A DNA stretch of 18,147 nt from CAZLPZ01 sp964561535 (GTDB lineage: Bacteria > Pseudomonadota > Alphaproteobacteria > Micavibrionales > Micavibrionaceae). The notes below the pieces were generated by a model. That model was not told where the DNA came from. It did no database searches and worked only from the letters and a program-made list of their open reading frames with translations. The stretch covers positions 1-18,147 of the forward strand of contig CAZLPZ010000032.1 in the NCBI GenBank assembly GCA_964561535.1, in the 5' to 3' direction. Of this stretch, positions 14,126 through 18,147 are shown piece after piece (within the stretch, counting starts at the first letter, position 1; every line of letters starts with the position of its first letter). The position numbers and the translations under genes were made by a program.

Positions 14126-15391
14126 TACATGCGCCTTGAGGACCGATTCCGAAATACTGTTCGGTAATGGCTTGGGTTTTTCAAATTTGGTTAAAACAGG
14201 TAAGATCACCAGGAAGAATGCGAAATAATAGAATGTCGCAATTTGCCCGACCAAAACCCAAATCCCCTCTGGTGGGCGTCCGCCCGCCTGGCCCAACGCA
14301 AAAACAGCGACCACCAACAATAACAGCGCGGCCCGATACCGCGGACGGAACCGTGCCGATCGCACCGGATGACGATCCAACCAGGGCAGAACGAACAGCA
14401 ACGCGATCGATCCAAACATCGCAATGACGCCACCCAATTTCGCGGGGATCAAAATAATGCCGGTAAATGGAATCATCACATCCCACGTAATCGCCCGTAA
14501 AATGGCATAAAACGGCAGGAAATACCATTCGGGGACAATATGTGGTGGCGTCACCATGGGATTGGCTGGGGTATAATTATCCGGGTGCCCCAATGCATTC
14601 GGCATAAAGAACACAAACGCAAAATACACCAATAAAAATACAAGCAAACCAAACGTATCTTTAATTGTATAATACGGGTGGAACGTCACTGTATCTTGTG
14701 GACCCTTGACGTCCAGACCCGTTGGGTTATTCGACCCCGTAACATGCAACGCCCAAATATGCAGGAACACCACGCCAAAAATCACAAATGGCAGCAAGAA
14801 GTGCAACGCAAAGAACCGGTTCAACGTCGGGTTATCGACTGAGAACCCCCCCCACAATAACGTGACAATATCATTTCCCACAATCGGCACCGCCGAGAAT
14901 AGGTTCGTAATCACCGTTGCGCCCCAAAAACTCATCTGACCCCACGGCAGAACATAGCCCATAAAAGCCGTTGCCATCATCAACAAGAAAATGATGACGC
15001 CCAAGATCCACAAAATTTCCCGCGGTTGTTTATACGACCCGTAATACATGCCACGGAAAATATGAATATACACGGCGATAAAGAAAAAAGAGGCGCCGTT
15101 TGCGTGCACATACCGCAACAGCCATCCATAATTCACATCACGCATGATACGTTCAACGCTGTCAAACGCGCCCACGGTGCTGGGGTTATAATTCATGGCC
15201 AAGAACAAACCGGTCGCGATCATCAACACCAGCATGAACATCGCGATTGCACCGAAATTCCAAAAATAATTGAAATTACGCGGTGTTGGAAACACGCCAT
15301 ATTCCCGTTGCATCAACGTGAATAACGGCAACCGTGAATCGATAAATTCAACCACCGGATTTCGAAACGGGGTACGCAGACCTGACGACAT
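14123..15391 (-). CDS. petB: Cytochrome b, bc1 complex
   Basis: Di-haem membrane core of the bc1 complex that oxidises ubiquinol at Qo and reduces quinone at Qi. 422 residues, the fused full-length form of alphaproteobacteria and mitochondria, not the split b6/subunit IV form. The four haem ligands are present with the standard 13-residue spacing: H96 (YVHANGAS) and H197 (ALHFLLP) for bL, H110 (YIHIFRG) and H211 (LHIWALH) for bH. The Qo motif PEWY is at 287-290. Eight helices are readable. It begins MSSGLRTPF; AAGGAG lies nine bases upstream and overlaps the stop of the binding-protein gene. petC follows at once. Confidence 0.97.
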   Translation of the reverse strand: MSSGLRTPFRNPVVEFIDSRLPLFTLMQREYGVFPTPRNFNYFWNFGAIAMFMLVLMIATGLFLAMNYNPSTVGAFDSVERIMRDVNYGWLLRYVHANGASFFFIAVYIHIFRGMYYGSYKQPREILWILGVIIFLLMMATAFMGYVLPWGQMSFWGATVITNLFSAVPIVGNDIVTLLWGGFSVDNPTLNRFFALHFLLPFVIFGVVFLHIWALHVTGSNNPTGLDVKGPQDTVTFHPYYTIKDTFGLLVFLLVYFAFVFFMPNALGHPDNYTPANPMVTPPHIVPEWYFLPFYAILRAITWDVMIPFTGIILIPAKLGGVIAMFGSIALLFVLPWLDRHPVRSARFRPRYRAALLLLVVAVFALGQAGGRPPEGIWVLVGQIATFYYFAFFLVILPVLTKFEKPKPLPNSISESVLKAHV

Positions 15392-15400
15392 GAATAATAA

Positions 15401-15407
15401 CTCCTTA
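15401..15407 (-). promoter_or_regulatory. petB Shine-Dalgarno sharing the upstream stop codon
   Basis: TAAGGAG on the minus strand: TAA is the stop of the binding-protein gene and AAGGAG serves petB, nine bases before its ATG. The inserted gene is therefore joined to petB without a spare base. Confidence 0.8.
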
Positions 15408-16196
15408 GTATTTCAAATTATACTTAATCAATAATTGGCTTAAAACGCCTTCGGCATCAAGTTCATCCAAAATTGCATCAATATTTGCTTTTAATTGATG
15501 AGATTCTGCAGGGTAAAATAAACGTACCGATGGGCGCAACAAAGACTCGTTCGTGACGCGTTTTAACTTACCCGGATTATCCTTTAAATAGGCAAGTTCG
15601 GCAAGTTTTGATAACACAACAAAATTTGCCTTTTTGGTATGAAGATCCATAAACATCTGGGTCGGCATTGCCCCTTGGGGCAACAAATTCAATTTCGCCT
15701 TAGGGAAAAGCCGCGGGACATAAAGCCCTCCTAATTCTCCATCCATTCCAATAAACGTGTATTTCTCATTATTCAATTCAGATAAAGTCTTAATCCCCGA
15801 AACATCTACCGCCCCATCTGCATAAATATTGATCTGATCCATCGTCAATAATTTACCCGGTAAAAAGCCAAATACTGTTGCAGGAATCAATAAAACGGGC
15901 GAACAAATCATATCCATCTTACCCATATCCAGGTCCTGGCGCAGAGTACCAAAGCTGGTGATTTCAGTATATTTTATTTTCTTACCCGTCCGCTTTGAAA
16001 TTTCATTCATTAAATCAACGGTAAACCCTTGAGGGTTACCAGATGGATCGTATGAAAAAACTGTTCCTAAAACATAAACTGCACAGTTGATTTCATTATT
16101 CTTTTGAATGCGTTCAAGCGCGCGATCTTCCGCATGTACCACACCCTGAAGGCACATCACGGAAAAGATCAATAAAATAAATGAAATAAAGCGCAT
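15405..16196 (-). CDS. Orphan periplasmic solute-binding protein (SBP_bac_3-like)
   Basis: 263 residues from ATG 16196; AGGAT precedes it by about five bases. The frame is open to 16229 but that would delay the signal peptide. MRFISFILLIFSVMCLQGVVHA is a signal peptide; mature start EDRALERI. The body follows the family 3 binding-protein fold: INCAVYVLG (first strand), GFTVDLMNEISKRTGKKIKYTEI (57-79), a DMGKMDMICSP hinge region and IKTLSELNNEKYTFIG. The usual T-x-x-R that binds the amino acid carboxylate is absent; VLLIPATVFGFLP stands there, so an ordinary amino acid ligand is unlikely. No permease or ATPase gene is nearby. The gene is AT-rich (20 G+C in 60 at 15601-15660 against 30 in 60 in petB), pointing to separate origin. 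Confidence 0.75.
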   Translation of the reverse strand: MRFISFILLIFSVMCLQGVVHAEDRALERIQKNNEINCAVYVLGTVFSYDPSGNPQGFTVDLMNEISKRTGKKIKYTEITSFGTLRQDLDMGKMDMICSPVLLIPATVFGFLPGKLLTMDQINIYADGAVDVSGIKTLSELNNEKYTFIGMDGELGGLYVPRLFPKAKLNLLPQGAMPTQMFMDLHTKKANFVVLSKLAELAYLKDNPGKLKRVTNESLLRPSVRLFYPAESHQLKANIDAILDELDAEGVLSQLLIKYNLKY

Positions 16197-16203
16197 TCTG
16201 ATC

Positions 16204-16812
16204 CTACATCCCAAACGGGTATCTTTCATCCATCATATCGCCCCCCGCTCGCATCGCAGACAGGGCAACAGCATAACGTTTCAGTACCCCCAGCGCATAA
16301 TCGGCCCGACCACGGATATATTCATCATCGGGGCCTGCGGCCACCTCCCCCTTAAACACCGACCCGACATTCCGGACGATCAAATGTTCAGGTAAATACG
16401 TAATGCGGTTATTCTTATAACTGGTCACATGTAAATCGACGATGGGGTAGACGCCATTGGCACCTGATGATACCGACACAATCAAGGCCGGCTTATGCCC
16501 AACGTTTGAGGGGTGCGTGTACAACAAAAAATTTTTAATCGCGGGCGCCGCCATGCCGGCCCATTCGGGCGCAATGACCACAAATCCGTCTGCTGCCGCC
16601 AGACGTGCGCCATAGGGAGCGAATTGTTTCGACAGATCTGATTTCGGATTCCACGCGCTGTCATCCCATAACGGCAACGGATTGCCGTCCAGTTTCATCA
16701 CGTCGGCCGTAACGTCATGCACCGACGACAGGCGCGCGGCCAGATAATCGGCGACGCGTCCACTTTCGGAACCTGCGCGGTGCGATCCGCTGATGAGAAC
16801 AATTTTGGTCAT
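16204..16812 (-). CDS. NAD(P)H-dependent FMN reductase family protein
   Basis: 202 residues of flavodoxin-like fold. Members use NAD(P)H and bound FMN to reduce flavins, quinones, azo compounds or chromate in the cytoplasm. GSHRAGS (9-15) is the FMN phosphate loop. APEWAGMAAPAIKNFL (81-96) is the isoalloxazine-contact signature (usually PEYNGS...LKNALD), and VSVSSGANG (113-121) follows. The C-terminal part from about 150 is more divergent. GAAGG lies eight bases before the ATG. GC is native-like (34 G+C in 60 at 16441-16500). It sits between petA and the binding protein with seven bases to the next start, so it should be transcribed with the bc1 genes. Quinone reduction feeding the Q pool would suit the context but is inference. 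Confidence 0.85.
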   Translation of the reverse strand: MTKIVLISGSHRAGSESGRVADYLAARLSSVHDVTADVMKLDGNPLPLWDDSAWNPKSDLSKQFAPYGARLAAADGFVVIAPEWAGMAAPAIKNFLLYTHPSNVGHKPALIVSVSSGANGVYPIVDLHVTSYKNNRITYLPEHLIVRNVGSVFKGEVAAGPDDEYIRGRADYALGVLKRYAVALSAMRAGGDMMDERYPFGM

Positions 16813-16840
16813 ATATTACCTTCGATATAACTCTTCTAGG

Positions 16841-16996
16841 GGATCACCCCCACCCTAACCCTCCCCCCTTCAGGGGGAGGGAACTCTAACGTCTCATTCG
16901 TCTCTTAAATCTAATTTTTTTACCAACGTCACTCATAAGAAATTTGAGAGCTATTCCCTCCCCCTGAAGGGGGGAGGGTTAGGGTGGGGGTGATCC
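16841..16996. repeat. Perfect 43-bp inverted repeat, 70-nt spacer (REPIN/MITE-like)
   Basis: The left arm 16841-16883 and right arm 16954-16996 are exact reverse complements over 43 bases, by base-by-base reading. Each arm holds its own hairpin (CCCTCCCCC, loop CTTCA, GGGGGAGGG). The spacer 16884-16953 is AT-richer and shows no gene. No flanking target-site duplication is evident. It fills most of the gap between the petA stop and the FMN reductase gene. Confidence 0.9.
16969..16990 (+). other. Putative G-quadruplex motif in the right repeat arm
   Basis: Four G-runs of 6, 3, 3 and 5 are separated by A, TTA and T, fitting the G3+N1-7 rule. The centre is GGGTTAGGG. The mirror motif lies on the minus strand at 16868-16847, and that copy would be the G-rich one in petA-operon mRNA. 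Confidence 0.65.
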
Positions 16997-17011
16997 TCCG
17001 TTTAAAAATGA

Positions 17012-17593
17012 CTATCCAATCTTAATTTTCGTATCCGACACAAATGTATATTGGGGGACTTCTAAATTTTTTGGCGCCGGCCCCTTACGGATGCGACCCG
17101 ACGTATCATAATGCGACCCGTGGCACGGACAGAACCATCCACCAAAATCACCCTGTGAATCGGTGGGCTTTTGACCCGACGGTACACACCCCAAATGGGT
17201 GCACACCCCGACCAAAACCAGCCATTCTTCATGTCCCTTTTGCACCCGAACATCGTCCGTTTGAGGATCGCGCAAGGTCGCAACATCAACATCAGCTGCT
17301 GATTTCATTTCATCGGCCGTCCGACGGCGAATAAACACGGGTTTGCCGCGCCACATTTCGGTTTTGGATTGACCCGGTTGAATATTCGTTAAATCAACTT
17401 CGATCGTTGATAGCGCCAACGTATCGGCGGCCGGGTTCATGGAATCAACCAACGGCACAATCGCTGCACCGCCCGCAACGGCCCCAAAACCGGCCGCGGT
17501 CAAATACAGGAATTCACGCCGGGTGGGCCCACCGCTCGCCTCGGCACAAGCGCAAGAATGATCGGGGGTACAGCAAGAAGAATTGTCAGTCAT
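17012..17593 (-). CDS. petA: Rieske iron-sulfur subunit, bc1 complex
   Basis: Carries electrons from ubiquinol at Qo to cytochrome c1. 193 residues. The twin-arginine signal TRREFLYLT (24-32) and the following hydrophobic segment to about 50 form the uncleaved membrane anchor. The [2Fe-2S] domain has CTHLGC (131-136) and CPCHGS (155-160): ligands C131, H133, C155 and H158, disulfide C136-C157. FGGWFCPCHGSHYDTSGR and GPAPKNLEVP are standard. Ahead of the twin Arg is a tail holding CCTPDHSCAC (7-16), which is not usual for the family. The ATG 17593 has only AAGTG upstream. It is first in the cluster, but petB lies 1.6 kb further on instead of next door. Confidence 0.96.
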   Translation of the reverse strand: MTDNSSCCTPDHSCACAEASGGPTRREFLYLTAAGFGAVAGGAAIVPLVDSMNPAADTLALSTIEVDLTNIQPGQSKTEMWRGKPVFIRRRTADEMKSAADVDVATLRDPQTDDVRVQKGHEEWLVLVGVCTHLGCVPSGQKPTDSQGDFGGWFCPCHGSHYDTSGRIRKGPAPKNLEVPQYTFVSDTKIKIG

Positions 17594-17629
17594 GATGAAA
17601 CACTTGAGAAAGAATGAAACAATGCCAGC

Positions 17630-17704
17630 GTGTCATCCCAGGCGTTGGCCGGGATCCAGTTGGAATAAAATTTTCCTAGATCCCAGCCTGCACCGGGATG
17701 ACAC
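17630..17704. repeat. Inverted pair of TGTCATCCCGG palindromes between petA and trmL
   Basis: Two imperfectly complementary arms (17630-17659 and 17676-17704) lie around a 16-base AT-rich loop. Each arm also has an inner hairpin (TCCCAGG..CCGGGA; TCCCAGC..CCGGGA). The structure starts 37 bases upstream of the petA ATG, inside the divergent promoter region. I could not find a convincing petA promoter, and it may lie between or within the arms. Confidence 0.75.
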
Positions 17705-17790
17705 ATGACGCGCGCGCTTATTCTAACCTGATTTCAGGGTGGGGGTCTAGGGGATGTTTTTTATTCCCCTAAATATGGTATACCCTTCAT

Positions 17791-18147
17791 ATGCCCCTGA
17801 ATCTCGCCCTGTACCAACCCGATATCCCCCAAAATGTGGGGGCCGCCATGCGGTTGTGCGCGTGTTTGGGGCTAACGCTTGATTTGATCGAACCGTTTGG
17901 GTTTCCGTGGGACGAGCGGAAAATCCGCGCCTCAGGTATGGATTATACCGACCTCGCGACCGTCAAACGCCACGCGAGTTTCGATGCGTTTTGTGCCGAA
18001 TATCCCAGGCGGCGATTGATACTTATGACCACCGAGGGCGCGATCCCCTATACCGATTTTGAATATCGCGCAGATGATATTTTAATCGCAGGCCGGGAAA
18101 GCGCCGGTGTGCCCGAATTTGTCCACGAAAAAGCCGACGCCCGGGTG
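17791..18147 (+). CDS. trmL: tRNA (cytidine(34)-2'-O)-methyltransferase (5' part only)
   Basis: SPOUT-family enzyme that methylates the wobble ribose of tRNA-Leu isoacceptors. The first 119 codons are present and run off the right edge. LALYQPDIPQNVGAAMRLCA (5-24) is the family's N-terminal signature with Asn and Arg; next come IEPFGFPWDERKIRASGMDY, RHASFDAF and AGRESAGVPEFVH, the GxExxGxP knot motif that binds S-adenosylmethionine. The ATG 17791 has no Shine-Dalgarno (upstream GGTATACCCTTCAT), so it may have a very short leader. Its place divergent from petA is conserved in several alphaproteobacteria, to my recollection. The C-terminal knot lies outside the window. Confidence 0.93.
   Translation, partial: MPLNLALYQPDIPQNVGAAMRLCACLGLTLDLIEPFGFPWDERKIRASGMDYTDLATVKRHASFDAFCAEYPRRRLILMTTEGAIPYTDFEYRADDILIAGRESAGVPEFVHEKADARV

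Noticed and set aside
14181..14528. 115-codon open frame on minus inside petB
   Set aside because: It is an out-of-frame reading of petB, whose haem ligands and PEWY motif prove the other frame. It has no ribosome site and an implausible composition.
16976..16984. GGGTTAGGG as a true telomere repeat
   Set aside because: Only one unit per arm, within a bacterial palindrome; the likeness to vertebrate telomeres is coincidental, though quadruplex folding remains possible.
16841..16996. Insertion sequence ends or CRISPR repeat
   Set aside because: The 70-nt spacer has no transposase frame, only two inverted copies exist, and there is no regular direct-repeat spacing.
17749..17770. AGGGGA..TCCCCT hairpin before trmL as a terminator or riboswitch
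   Set aside because: Only six pairs around a ten-base T-rich loop, with no T-tract after the stem; too weak to call.
1..18147. tRNA, rRNA, phage or toxin-antitoxin genes
   Set aside because: Both strands were scanned by eye for cloverleaf ends, rRNA core motifs and paired small ORFs with overlap; none was convincing.

Overview
The window reads as chromosomal DNA of an alphaproteobacterium, roughly 45-50 % GC by eye. The markers are a three-subunit cytochrome bc1 complex with fused cytochrome b, trmL placed divergently from petA, an xseB-ispA pair, and scattered palindromes of the TGTCATCCCGG type. The pilin-like protein near the left end recalls proteins I associate with Micavibrio-type and Rhodospirillales genomes, but sequence alone does not fix the genus. 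Genes fill nearly the whole window; no gene-free stretch reaches 300 bases. I saw no tRNA, rRNA, CRISPR array, transposase or prophage gene.

Layout, left to right. (1) 1-543, minus: the 5' part of a class II lysyl-tRNA synthetase. (2) 607-1368, plus: a single-pass pilin-like protein whose N-terminal codons overlap an imperfect C-run/G-run palindrome. (3) coaD on minus, divergent from a plus-strand pair, terC and a D-2-hydroxyacid dehydrogenase. (4) 3959-6074: a locally AT-rich patch with an aldehyde dehydrogenase and a secreted protein of unknown function. (5) 6163-9621: an APC amino-acid permease and a ComEC-like channel. (6) 9732-11670: xseB-ispA-HAD phosphatase, closed by a bidirectional terminator shared with the facing gene. 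(7) 11709-12338, minus: an AT-rich secreted Cys-rich orphan with its own sigma70-like promoter. (8) 17593 down to 12468, minus: the respiratory cluster petA, FMN reductase, orphan periplasmic binding protein, petB, petC, a small two-helix membrane protein, and a DUF924 protein. (9) 17791 to the end, plus: the 5' part of trmL.

The most interesting region is the bc1 cluster. petA, petB and petC normally sit side by side. Here petA is cut off from petB-petC by two unrelated genes and by a perfect 43-bp inverted repeat with a 70-nt spacer. Each arm of that repeat holds its own hairpin and a G-quadruplex-type motif. The inserted genes are stitched in tightly: the petB Shine-Dalgarno shares bases with the stop codon of the gene before it, exactly as petC's does with petB's stop. 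A 99-residue two-helix membrane protein overlaps the petC stop as TAATG and is a candidate accessory factor for the complex. The Rieske protein also carries an unusual Cys-rich N-terminal tail.
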